Below are positions 29,287 to 36,999 of a DNA stretch of 64,000 nucleotides, piece after piece. Each line of letters begins with the position of its first letter. Position 1 is the first letter of the stretch. The notes under the pieces are model-generated. The model was not told the origin of the DNA and did no database searches. It saw only the letters and a program-made list of their open reading frames with translations. The position numbers were made by a program, and so were the translations under genes. Location: assembly GCF_036287215.1 (NCBI RefSeq), contig NZ_CP142860.1:2604001-2668000 (forward strand). Reading direction: 5' to 3'. Source of the stretch: Caproiciproducens sp. CPB-2. GTDB taxonomy: Bacteria > Bacillota > Clostridia > Oscillospirales > Acutalibacteraceae.

Positions 29287-29442
29287 TTATGATCGCTTGG
29301 TATTTGGCCCAAGCGATTCCTTTTTTGTGTTGTGCGACTGGTTCTGGTTCTCCGGTTTTTTGGACCGGCCCGCTTCGTTTACGGCTTCCATCCGGTTTTC
29401 CCCGTTCAGGCCGTTTTTCTCCGGAACTTTCTTCTCGTCCAT
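29287..29442 (-). CDS. Small hydrophilic protein, possibly CPC_1213 family
   Basis: A 51-residue reading frame with GGAGGAAG about 5 nt before its ATG and a TAA stop. The product is very polar, rich in Lys, Asn and Glu, with no cysteine and no hydrophobic segment, and ends KESLGPNTKRS. That ending recalls small clostridial proteins annotated as CPC_1213 family, whose function is unknown. It begins 11 bp downstream of the stop of the HMA-like gene, so the two may share a transcript. Confidence 0.6.
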   Translation of the reverse strand: MDEKKVPEKNGLNGENRMEAVNEAGRSKKPENQNQSHNTKKESLGPNTKRS

Positions 29443-29453
29443 TTTTCTTCCTC

Positions 29454-29693
29454 CTACATCACATGGTCTTCGTTTTTTTCCGCCCGGATCTGATAGCCGA
29501 GCCGCCGGAGCGTATCCTCAATCCGGCTCTGCTCCACCCCTGTGGTGTCGTAGTCCACGGCAACTCTTCCCGTGTGCGTATTGGTGCTGACGGAGATGAC
29601 TCCGTGCAGAGTGTCAAGCTCCTTCTGAATGGTCTGAACGTCTCTTCGATCGGTCATATTTTCTATATCAAAATAAGCGCTGGCTTTTGCCAT
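29454..29693 (-). CDS. HMA-fold protein without the metal-binding CxxC
   Basis: 79 residues with the ferredoxin-like beta-alpha-beta fold of heavy-metal-associated domains (IQKELDTLHGVISVSTNTHTG, IEDTLRRLGYQI). The expected GMTCxxC loop reads NMTDRRD, so both copper-binding cysteines are replaced by aspartates, and the protein has no cysteine. It is therefore unlikely to be a CopZ-type copper chaperone. A function cannot be named; protein-protein or anion binding are options. Confidence 0.7.
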   Translation of the reverse strand: MAKASAYFDIENMTDRRDVQTIQKELDTLHGVISVSTNTHTGRVAVDYDTTGVEQSRIEDTLRRLGYQIRAEKNEDHVM

Positions 29694-29737
29694 CGATCAT
29701 CACCTCGCCCATAGTATTGACAAAGCGGGGATGAATA

Positions 29738-30286
29738 TCATCGTTTTTTTATGATTGCGTATTTTTTTATGCAGTCCAGAATCGGCCTTATTGCGTCCCG
29801 GCTGGTAAAATCCGCCGGATGGTCGTAACAGGCGAGCATTCCTTTTGCGTCTTCATCCGTTTCGGGGGCTTTTTCCAGTTTGACTTTGAGCAGATTCATC
29901 AGCATTTTATCCTTCAGGTTACATTTATTCAGGTCAAATCCGCCGCGAAGAAGGAAAAAATGAATCTTTTCCATCGCTTCTTTGGAGAAATTGGTCCTGC
30001 GAACCTCTTCAACCGTATTCGGGCGGCAGGGCGACGCACCCACGCCGAACACGATCAGCTTTTTATCCGCCAGCTCCTTCATATGGCCGGTAATGAGCTT
30101 TACGCCGTTGATTCCGCCGACGTACAGCCCGCCGCCGTAGACGATGGTACCGTACCGCAGCAAATTTTCCAGCTTTGCCCCGTCCGCTTCCAGCAGGTCG
30201 GCATCCGCCTCCTCTGCTATCCAGCGCGCATATTTTTCGGTGAACCCGGATTTCGAGCGATAAATAACGGCTGTGGTTTTCATCAT
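29738..30286 (-). CDS. Flavodoxin-domain protein (protoporphyrinogen-oxidase HemG-like group)
   Basis: 182 residues. The N-terminal FMN phosphate loop is YRSKSGFTEKYARWIA, followed by the YGGGLYVGGINGVK and GVGASPCRPNT loops typical of flavodoxin_5 proteins. The C-terminal 60 residues are an extra helical part. It is presumably a cytoplasmic FMN protein for low-potential electron transfer; the partner is unknown. Tandem ATGs lie at 30286 and 30283 after GGACGGGA; the frame upstream to 30379 is not needed. It diverges from the hydCBA operon. Confidence 0.75.
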   Translation of the reverse strand: MMKTTAVIYRSKSGFTEKYARWIAEEADADLLEADGAKLENLLRYGTIVYGGGLYVGGINGVKLITGHMKELADKKLIVFGVGASPCRPNTVEEVRRTNFSKEAMEKIHFFLLRGGFDLNKCNLKDKMLMNLLKVKLEKAPETDEDAKGMLACYDHPADFTSRDAIRPILDCIKKYAIIKKR

Positions 30287-30480
30287 CTGCTTTCCCGTCC
30301 TTTCAGCCTGAATTTGATTTCTTGATCGGTACCAATCATATCTTTCAGCCCGTAAATTGTCAAGGCGGAAATGTTTCATAAAACCTTAGTCTCTTTTTCA
30401 TTTAATAAAGAGAGTCAATGGGATAAATTTACAAAAAGATAGCTATAGCTTATTTTTTTCATCGATATTCCCAAAAATCA

Positions 30481-30509
30481 TTGACAATAAAATAACGATA
30501 TGTTATCTT
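30481..30509 (+). promoter_or_regulatory. Promoter of the hydCBA operon with overlapping palindrome
   Basis: Consensus TTGACA at 30481-30486, 17-bp spacer, TATCTT at 30504-30509. A perfect inverted repeat ATAAC-GATAT-GTTAT lies across the spacer and -10 (about 30492-30506), a position suited to a repressor. A redox regulator such as Rex is a candidate by function, although the half-sites are not the usual Rex ones. Confidence 0.65.
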
Positions 30510-30570
30510 TTTTGTAACCTTAGAGATTTTTTAACAGGTAAACCGAAACGAATTGCGAGGAGAAAAATCA

Positions 30571-31062
30571 ATGGATACTCAGTGCGACCACAAGATTTTG
30601 GATGAAATACTGGAAAAACACCAGTACAACCCCGGCAACATCATTGCGATCCTTCAGGATACACAGGAGGTGTACCGCTATCTTCCAAAGGATATTTTCC
30701 CCTATTATTCAGACAGGCTTGGGATCAGCCAGGCGCAGATTTTCAGCATTGCGACCTTTTACGAGAATTTCTCTTTGGAGCCCAAAGGAAAATATGTCAT
30801 CAAGGTGTGTGACGGCACGGCCTGCCATGTGAGAAAATCGGCTGCTATTCTGGATCAGCTGCGCAAGGAGCTGGGCCTCTCTTCAGCGAAGAAAACAACG
30901 GAAGACCTGCTTTTTACCGTTGAAACGGTATCCTGCCTCGGCGCCTGCGGACTTGCTCCCACGCTGACGGTGAATGACCGGGTCATGGGAATGATGACCC
31001 CGCAGAAGGTAACCGATTTACTTGTAACACTCAGGGAGGGCAAAACAGATGCTGAAATGTAG
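30571..31062 (+). CDS. hydC: Electron-bifurcating hydrogenase subunit HydC (NuoE-like)
   Basis: 163 residues of the NuoE/thioredoxin-like [2Fe-2S] family. An N-terminal helical part (YNPGNIIAILQDTQEVYRYL) precedes the ferredoxin fold with cluster ligands in VCDGTACHV and CLGACGLAP. In trimeric bifurcating hydrogenases this subunit carries one cluster near the flavin subunit. GAGGAG lies 8 nt before the ATG at 30571. The gene overlaps hydB by 14 nt, indicating coupled translation. Confidence 0.92.
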   Translation: MDTQCDHKILDEILEKHQYNPGNIIAILQDTQEVYRYLPKDIFPYYSDRLGISQAQIFSIATFYENFSLEPKGKYVIKVCDGTACHVRKSAAILDQLRKELGLSSAKKTTEDLLFTVETVSCLGACGLAPTLTVNDRVMGMMTPQKVTDLLVTLREGKTDAEM

Positions 31063-32923
31063 AGAAGATTTGCAGAATATCCGCAGCCTGTATCAGGCCC
31101 GCCTTGAAAAACAGAAAGTGAAAATTCTGATCTGTGCCGGCACCGCGTGTGTTGCGAACGGGTCCCTCGTATTATACGATACATTTATGAAGCTCATCGA
31201 GGAAAAAGGAATCAACTGTGCGGTTGATTTAGAGCATGAGCCGGAGGGGGAACCGCTGGGCGTAAAGAAAAGCGGCTGTCACGGATTTTGTGAAATGGGC
31301 CCGCTGGTGCGTATCGAACCAAAGGGCTATTTATATGTAAAAGTAAAACCCGAAGACTGTGAGGAAATTCTGGAAGCCAGCGTGGTCAGCGACACCTGTG
31401 TGGAACGGCTCACCTATCATAAGGGGGGCGAGTTCCACAAGCATCAGGAATCCATTCCGTTTTACGAGCGGCAGAAGCGCGTCGTGCTGGAGCACTGTGG
31501 ACATATCGACGCCACCTCCATCGGCGAATACATAGCGAACGGCGGGTACTCGGCGCTGGAAAAGGCCCTGTTCGAAATGACTCCGGAAGAAGTGCTGCAG
31601 GAAGTGGAAATTTCCAACCTGCGCGGACGCGGTGGCGGCGGATTCCCCACCGCGAGAAAATGGTCCCAGGTAAAACGCCGGAAGGCCGAAAACAAATATA
31701 TCGTCTGCAACGGCGACGAGGGCGACCCCGGCGCGTTTATGGACAGAAGCGTGATGGAAAGCGACCCGCATAAAATGCTGGAGGGCATGATCCTTGCGGC
31801 GTATACCTGCGGCGCGCAGAACGGCTACATTTATGTCCGCGCGGAGTACCCGCTCGCCGTTACCCGTCTCGGCATTGCCATCGATCAGGCGAGGAAGCTC
31901 GGGCTTCTGGGCGACCATATTCTCGGCACCGACCTGTGCTTCGATATCAAAATCAGCCGCGGCGCGGGCGCTTTCGTCTGCGGCGAGGGCAGCGCGCTGA
32001 CCGCTTCCATTGAGGGCAAGCGCGGTATGCCGCGCGTAAAGCCGCCCAGAACGGTGGAGCACGGACTGTTTGACAGCCCGACCGTACTGAACAACGTGGA
32101 AACCTTTGCGAACGTACCGGCGATTATCACAAACGGCGGTCAATGGTTCCGCGGCATCGGCCCGGAAAACAGCCCGGGGACCAAGGCGTTCGCGCTGACC
32201 GGCAACATCATGAATACCGGACTGATCGAAGTCGCCATGGGCACCACCTTGCGCGAGGTCATTTACGATATCGGCGGCGGAATGCGCGACGGCGCGGAGT
32301 TCAAGGCCGTACAGATCGGCGGCCCGTCCGGCGGATGCCTGACAAAAGAGCATCTCGACCTGCCGCTGGACTTTGACAACCTGAAAAAAGTCGGCGCGAT
32401 GATCGGCTCCGGCGGACTGGTCGTCATGGACGACCACACCTGCATGGTCGAGGTGGCGCGTTTCTTCATGAGCTTCACGCAGAACGAATCCTGCGGAAAA
32501 TGCGTACCCTGCCGCGAAGGTACCAAGCGGATGCTGGAAATTCTGGAATGCATCGTGGCCGGAAACGGAGAGCCGGGCGACATCGATCTTTTGGAAGAGC
32601 TGGCGGAAACCATTTCCGCAACCGCGCTCTGCGGGCTGGGCAAGACTGCCGCGTCCCCGGTGCTGAGCACGATCAAATATTTCCGTGAGGAATACGAAAA
32701 CCATATTATTGAAAAGCGCTGCCCCACCAGGAACTGCCAGAAACTGAAAAAGATTTACATAGACGCAGCTTTGTGCAGGGGCTGTTCCAAGTGCGCGCGG
32801 AACTGTCCCGTGGGCGCGATTACCGGCCAGATCAAATCGCCGTTTGTGATCGACGGCGCGAAATGCATCAAATGCGGCGCGTGTGTGGAAGCCTGCGCCT
32901 TCCACGCGGTAAAGGAGGACTAA
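31049..32923 (+). CDS. hydB: Electron-bifurcating hydrogenase subunit HydB (NuoF-like, FMN/NADH)
   Basis: 624 residues. The N-terminal thioredoxin-like [2Fe-2S] domain has ICAGTACVANGS and GCHGFCEMGP. The NuoF core has the FMN/NADH glycine-rich loop LRGRGGGGFPTARKW and CNGDEGDPGAFMDR. A [4Fe-4S] motif ESCGKCVPCREGTKR follows. The C-terminal 2x[4Fe-4S] ferredoxin domain is CRGCSKCARNCPVGA plus CIKCGACVEAC. It houses the bifurcating flavin site where NADH and reduced ferredoxin electrons are combined for H2 formation, or the reverse. Confidence 0.95.
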   Translation: MLKCREDLQNIRSLYQARLEKQKVKILICAGTACVANGSLVLYDTFMKLIEEKGINCAVDLEHEPEGEPLGVKKSGCHGFCEMGPLVRIEPKGYLYVKVKPEDCEEILEASVVSDTCVERLTYHKGGEFHKHQESIPFYERQKRVVLEHCGHIDATSIGEYIANGGYSALEKALFEMTPEEVLQEVEISNLRGRGGGGFPTARKWSQVKRRKAENKYIVCNGDEGDPGAFMDRSVMESDPHKMLEGMILAAYTCGAQNGYIYVRAEYPLAVTRLGIAIDQARKLGLLGDHILGTDLCFDIKISRGAGAFVCGEGSALTASIEGKRGMPRVKPPRTVEHGLFDSPTVLNNVETFANVPAIITNGGQWFRGIGPENSPGTKAFALTGNIMNTGLIEVAMGTTLREVIYDIGGGMRDGAEFKAVQIGGPSGGCLTKEHLDLPLDFDNLKKVGAMIGSGGLVVMDDHTCMVEVARFFMSFTQNESCGKCVPCREGTKRMLEILECIVAGNGEPGDIDLLEELAETISATALCGLGKTAASPVLSTIKYFREEYENHIIEKRCPTRNCQKLKKIYIDAALCRGCSKCARNCPVGAITGQIKSPFVIDGAKCIKCGACVEACAFHAVKED

Positions 32924-32928
32924 AGTTA

Positions 32929-34620
32929 ATGACCGGAGAATTTATGCTGATTGACAACATCCCGGTGGAAATAGAGGGTGAAAAGAACCTGCTCAGCCTC
33001 ATCCGCAAGGCGGGAATCGAACTGCCGACCTTTTGCTACCATTCCGAGCTTTCCGTCTACGGGGCCTGCCGCATGTGCATGGTGGAAAACAAGCGCGGCG
33101 GTATGGAAGCCGCCTGTTCCACCCCGCCCCGCGCGGGGATGGAGATCTACACCAATACGCCGAAGCTGAGAAGATACCGTAAAATGATTCTGGAGCTGCT
33201 GCTGGCCGACCACTGCCGCGACTGCACCACCTGTGAGAAAAATGGGGAATGCAGGCTGCAGGAGCTGGCGGAACGCTTCGGAATCCGGCAGATCCGTTTC
33301 AAGAACACCGCGGAGGAGCCGAAGCTGGACACCTCTTCCCTGTGCATCATCCGCGATACCAATAAATGCATTCTCTGCGGCGACTGCGTGAGAATGTGCA
33401 ACGAGGTCCAGAACGTGGGCGCGATCGACTTCATGTCCAGAGGGGCGAAAATGACGGTCAGCACCGCGTTCCATGTGCCGATCGCGGACTCCAACTGCGT
33501 CGGCTGCGGCCAGTGTGCCGCCGTCTGCCCCACCGGGGCCATTGTGGTGAAAAAGGATACCGACAGCGTCTGGGACGCCCTGAGCGACCCGGACACCAAA
33601 GTGGTCGTACAGATCGCTCCCGCCGTGCGCGTCGGCATCGGCGGAAAAATGGGCCAGAAGGCCGGCGAGGACCTGATGGGCAAAATCGTCGCGGCCCTCA
33701 AACGCATGGGCGCGGACGAGGTGTTCGACACCGCGACGGGCGCCGACCTGACCGTGATGGAAGAGGCGAACGAACTGCTGGAGCGCCTGGAAAACGGCGG
33801 AAAGCTTCCGCTGTTTACCTCCTGCTGCCCGGCGTGGATACAGTACGCCGAGAAAAAGCACCCGGAGCTTCTGCCCAATATTTCCACCTGCCGTTCCCCC
33901 ATGGAAATGTTCGCTTCCGTTTTAAAGGAAGAATACAGTCATTCCAGCCGCCGTGTCGTCAGCGTGGCCGTCATGCCCTGCACGGCCAAAAAATTTGAGG
34001 CGACAAGAGAGGAATTCAAAAAAGACGGCGTTCCCTATGTGGACTACGTCATCACCACGCAGGAACTGATTCAGATGATTAAGGAATCCGGCATCTATTT
34101 TTCCGAACTGGAGTCGGAAGCCATCGACATGCCGTTCAGCAACCGGAGCGGCGCCGGCGTCATCTTCGGTGTGACCGGCGGCGTGACCGAGGCGGTTATC
34201 CGCCGTCTTGCCGAAAATAAATCCACCACCGAGCTGCGCGCAATCGCGTTCAACGGCGTAAGAGGGATGGAAGGCACCAAGGAAACCGTTGTCCCCTACG
34301 GCGACCGCGAACTGAAAATCGCCATCGTCAGCGGGCTGAAAAACGCGGAGAACCTGATCCGCCGCATGCAGAGCGGGGAGGCAAGCTATGATTTCGTAGA
34401 GGTCATGGCATGCCCGGGCGGCTGCGTCTGCGGAGCCGGACAGCCGATTACCGACGCGCAGGGCAAAACGAAGCGCGGCAGCGGCCTTTACGCGGCCGAC
34501 AAAATGTGCAGCATCAAGCGCTCGGAAGAAAATCCGGTCGTGATGTCGCTTTATTCCGATTTACTCAAGGGAAGGGTACACGAGCTTCTCCACGTCGAAT
34601 ATAATGAGAGGAATCGGTGA
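32929..34620 (+). CDS. hydA: [FeFe]-hydrogenase catalytic subunit HydA
   Basis: 563 residues. The N-terminal [2Fe-2S] plant-type domain has CYHSELSVYGACRMC. A His-Cys [4Fe-4S] domain (DHCRDCTTCEKNGEC) and a 2x[4Fe-4S] domain (CILCGDCVRMC, CVGCGQCAAVCP) follow. The H-domain carries L1 FTSCCPAW, L2 VMPCTAKKFEA and L3 ECMACPGGC-like EVMACPGGCVCGAGQP. All H-cluster cysteines are present. The ATG at 32929 follows GGAGG; an upstream frame from 32773 overlaps hydB and is rejected. Confidence 0.96.
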   Translation: MTGEFMLIDNIPVEIEGEKNLLSLIRKAGIELPTFCYHSELSVYGACRMCMVENKRGGMEAACSTPPRAGMEIYTNTPKLRRYRKMILELLLADHCRDCTTCEKNGECRLQELAERFGIRQIRFKNTAEEPKLDTSSLCIIRDTNKCILCGDCVRMCNEVQNVGAIDFMSRGAKMTVSTAFHVPIADSNCVGCGQCAAVCPTGAIVVKKDTDSVWDALSDPDTKVVVQIAPAVRVGIGGKMGQKAGEDLMGKIVAALKRMGADEVFDTATGADLTVMEEANELLERLENGGKLPLFTSCCPAWIQYAEKKHPELLPNISTCRSPMEMFASVLKEEYSHSSRRVVSVAVMPCTAKKFEATREEFKKDGVPYVDYVITTQELIQMIKESGIYFSELESEAIDMPFSNRSGAGVIFGVTGGVTEAVIRRLAENKSTTELRAIAFNGVRGMEGTKETVVPYGDRELKIAIVSGLKNAENLIRRMQSGEASYDFVEVMACPGGCVCGAGQPITDAQGKTKRGSGLYAADKMCSIKRSEENPVVMSLYSDLLKGRVHELLHVEYNERNR

Positions 34621-34883
34621 TTGGAATGGTTATCAGTGTCTGTATTGGAACGGCATGCCACTTGGAGGGCAGCTATAACGTGATCGCCGCGTTTCAGCAG
34701 ATGATCGAAAAATACCGCCTGCACGACAGCGTGAAAATCAAAGCGGCCTTTTGCATGGGGCACTGCACTCATCAGGGAGTCTGCGTAAAAATCGACTCCG
34801 GAGAAGTGCAAAGCGTTACCGGCGCCACCGCCAAAAGATTCTTTCAGGAAAATGTGCTTGCGGTTCTGAAACCGCAGAATTGA
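34617..34883 (+). CDS. Small thioredoxin-like [2Fe-2S] ferredoxin
   Basis: 88 residues; ligands in VCIGTACHLEGS and FCMGHCTHQGVC give the C-X4-C...C-X3-C arrangement of NuoE-type clusters. The GTG start overlaps the hydA stop (GTGA) with AGAGG 5 nt upstream; an ATG nine bases further in is the alternative. As fourth gene of the hyd operon it may be an extra electron-transfer subunit or a soluble partner of the complex, beyond the usual three-subunit set. It has no homology to a maturase. Confidence 0.85.
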   Translation: MIGMVISVCIGTACHLEGSYNVIAAFQQMIEKYRLHDSVKIKAAFCMGHCTHQGVCVKIDSGEVQSVTGATAKRFFQENVLAVLKPQN

Positions 34884-34901
34884 TCTCCATATAAAAGAGA
34901 C

Positions 34902-34937
34902 GGCCGCAAAATCTTTCTTCTGCGGCTGCCTTTTTTT
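34902..34937 (+). terminator. Terminator of the hydCBA operon
   Basis: GGCCGCA pairs with TGCGGCT around a 12-nt loop, followed by GCC and seven T. Confidence 0.8.
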
Positions 34938-34968
34938 GTTTTAGAAATAAGATCATAAGAAATTTTAC

Positions 34969-35427
34969 TTATGATTTGAGCCCAAAAAACAGAAGGACGC
35001 CAACGGGAGCAAAAATATAACTGGCCTTTGAGAGAAAAATTGTTGCATTGTGGAACAAAATCGGAATTGTTATAAAACCAAAACTTAACGCTAAAATGTT
35101 AAAAAAATAAAAGGCAATCACAAAGAGGCTGAAAAGCAGAAGCAAAATTCTTGTTGCTTTTTTAGTAATGTGCAATTGATTGATAGCAGGCAAGCGTTTC
35201 CATAACATCCACATGACAAGATAGGAAATACTCAAAAAATTGAATGGTTTCAATAGGTAAAAAGAAATAAATACAGGCTCAAAGATGAAGTACATTCCGA
35301 AAGATTCCTTGTTTATCAGGACGTAAATAGAATACCCAACCGATATCGCCGCAAAAAACACAAAAACATATGCCACGATGTTTACCGCTCTGTTTCTGAC
35401 AGGATATTCTGCTTTCAAATCTTCCAT
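34969..35427 (-). CDS. Hypothetical membrane protein, four predicted helices
   Basis: 152 residues with hydrophobic segments at about 18-38, 48-70, 90-112 and 122-148 and no recognisable catalytic motif. AAGGAGGGG stands 4 nt before the ATG at 35427, so the longer open frame to 35571 is not used. AT-rich codon use contrasts with the neighbouring genes, suggesting recent acquisition. No family is recognised. Confidence 0.65.
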   Translation of the reverse strand: MEDLKAEYPVRNRAVNIVAYVFVFFAAISVGYSIYVLINKESFGMYFIFEPVFISFYLLKPFNFLSISYLVMWMLWKRLPAINQLHITKKATRILLLLFSLFVIAFYFFNILALSFGFITIPILFHNATIFLSKASYIFAPVGVLLFFGLKS

Positions 35428-35609
35428 GAAACCCCTCCTTAAAAGTATCAAGTTCTGATTCCTGATACCAGCATAGCACAGTAACAATATTCTGTAAATA
35501 TGTTTCCGTATCTGAAAATACCGCAGTCTGTAAGCCAAGTGAAAAAGCGGGGCAGTCACACTGTTGGGCATGACTGTCCCGCTTTTTCAAAGATGTTTTG
35601 CAGCAATTT

Positions 35610-36215
35610 TTATCTGGTTTTCTCAAGAAAGATACGGACGTTTTCCTCTTCCTTTTCCCTGTCCGCGTTCAGCCGCCCCAGCCGGTCGCAAAGGCCCAGC
35701 AGCGCCACATCCCGGACGGAGGTCTGCCTTTTCATTTGCTCCGCATCCGCGAAAGGAAGGTTGTTTACCACAAACAAAAGCTGCATGTGCCAGCGCACAA
35801 GGGCGGTCACTTTCTCAATGAACGCTTCGTCCCCGCTGAACTGCTTTAAAAATTCAGCCGCCATTCTTGCGCCCAGCTTGTCATGGTCGTAGGAAGTGAT
35901 CTTTCCCCTGCGGATTCTGGTCGTTCCCGGTTTGCCGACGTCATGCAGCAGCGCCGCCCACATGAAGGACCTTGCGTCGCTGCTTTTCCCCTTCACCTTC
36001 GCGGCCTCGTCCACCACCAGCATGGTGTGGTTCCAGACATTCCCCTCCGGATGATGCTGCGGCGACTGCTCGGCGTTTTTCAGATCGTGCAGCATGGCAA
36101 AGGGAACCTCCCGCAAAGCGGCGGTTTTGTCCAGCTCCTCAAAATACAGCGAAGGCTTTTCATCCGCAAGCAGGTGCTGTTCCATCGATTCAAATAAATT
36201 CTGTTTGATACTCAT
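35610..36215 (-). CDS. HD-domain phosphohydrolase
   Basis: 201 residues. The HD metal-binding set is seen as NVWNHTMLVVDEA, LLHDVGKPGT and the later RWHMQ. The protein resembles the HD domain of CCA-adding enzymes and related HDIG proteins, without the nucleotidyltransferase part. It is probably a metal-dependent nucleotide or RNA phosphohydrolase; the substrate is unknown. Start at 36215 follows GGGGAAG; longer frames run into the ogt gene. Confidence 0.8.
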   Translation of the reverse strand: MSIKQNLFESMEQHLLADEKPSLYFEELDKTAALREVPFAMLHDLKNAEQSPQHHPEGNVWNHTMLVVDEAAKVKGKSSDARSFMWAALLHDVGKPGTTRIRRGKITSYDHDKLGARMAAEFLKQFSGDEAFIEKVTALVRWHMQLLFVVNNLPFADAEQMKRQTSVRDVALLGLCDRLGRLNADREKEEENVRIFLEKTR

Positions 36216-36282
36216 GTTCTTCCCCGACTTTTCCGGCGTTTTGTGCCGTACGCAAAGGTAACGACCTGACACGAAGCTTTCT

Positions 36283-36759
36283 TCAGCGCGCCTGTTTTTC
36301 CAGAGCCAGGAGCCGCACCTTGATGTCCACGCCCCCGCCGTACCCAACAAGCGACCCGTCCGCGCCGATGACGCGGTGGCAGGGAATGAGGATCGGAATC
36401 GGATTTCTGTTGTTCGCCATTCCCACCGCGCGGAATCCCTTCGGGCTGCCGGCGCTTTCGGCAACTTCCTTATAGCTGCGGGTTTCTCCGTAAGGGATGC
36501 CGCACAGGCAGTGCCACACCTTGCGCTGGAATTCCGTTCCCGACGGAGACAGCGCGACGGTAAATTCCGTTCTGATCCCCGCCAGATATTCCCGCACCTC
36601 TTTTGCCGCCTGCTTCAGCAGCTCCGTTTCCCGGACGGCAGCGCCGCGGGGAACGGCGGCTCCCTCAAAACAAAGGTCGGTAATTCCCGTACCGTCTTCG
36701 GCGATCGCGATCCGCCCGATATCCGTGTCATAAAAAAATAAATTTTTCACCGCGCCCAT
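36283..36759 (-). CDS. ogt: Methylated-DNA-[protein]-cysteine S-methyltransferase
   Basis: 158 residues with the active-site motif IPCHRVIGADGSLVGYGGG, the cysteine acceptor for O6-alkylguanine, and the helix-turn-helix FQRKVWHCLCGIPYGETRSY that contacts DNA. The short variable N-terminal domain is like Ogt. It repairs alkylated DNA in the cytoplasm. It probably shares a transcript with the HD gene 67 bp downstream. Confidence 0.92.
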   Translation of the reverse strand: MGAVKNLFFYDTDIGRIAIAEDGTGITDLCFEGAAVPRGAAVRETELLKQAAKEVREYLAGIRTEFTVALSPSGTEFQRKVWHCLCGIPYGETRSYKEVAESAGSPKGFRAVGMANNRNPIPILIPCHRVIGADGSLVGYGGGVDIKVRLLALEKQAR

Positions 36760-36863
36760 CCTTCCTATTATGACTGCCGTTCCTGAATTTATCCTTATTT
36801 TACATAATATTGCTTTTCTATAATTTCTGTATAAGAATAAAATTCATCTTCCGGAAAACTACT

Positions 36864-36962
36864 ATAGCAATTTCGTTTCCGTTTGCAGATCAAACGCGTT
36901 CCTCCCCCGCCGAAGGCGGGGGAGGAACGCAACCTTGTTTCAGAATCAACTGGAAACGCTGT
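36864..36962. repeat. Palindromic intergenic repeat, copy 2
   Basis: Same element as at 23681-23780. ATAGCAATTTCGTTTCC is at the left and GGAAACGCTGT at the right, with a perfect central stem GCGTTCCTCCCCCGCC (36896-36911, loop GAA, complement 36915-36930). The common 3' segment TTTCAGAATCAACTGGAAA matches copy 1 except at two or three positions. Where copy 1 has a T-A pair in the stem this copy has C-G. Confidence 0.85.
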
Positions 36963-36999
36963 ATTTTGCCGGGAAGGAGGAAAGGAACGCGGCTGGAAT

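Noticed and set aside
31331..32905. 524-codon open frame opposite hydB
   Set aside because: It is antisense to a gene with complete cofactor motifs; long antisense frames are common in GC-rich coding DNA and this one has no motif or ribosome-binding site.
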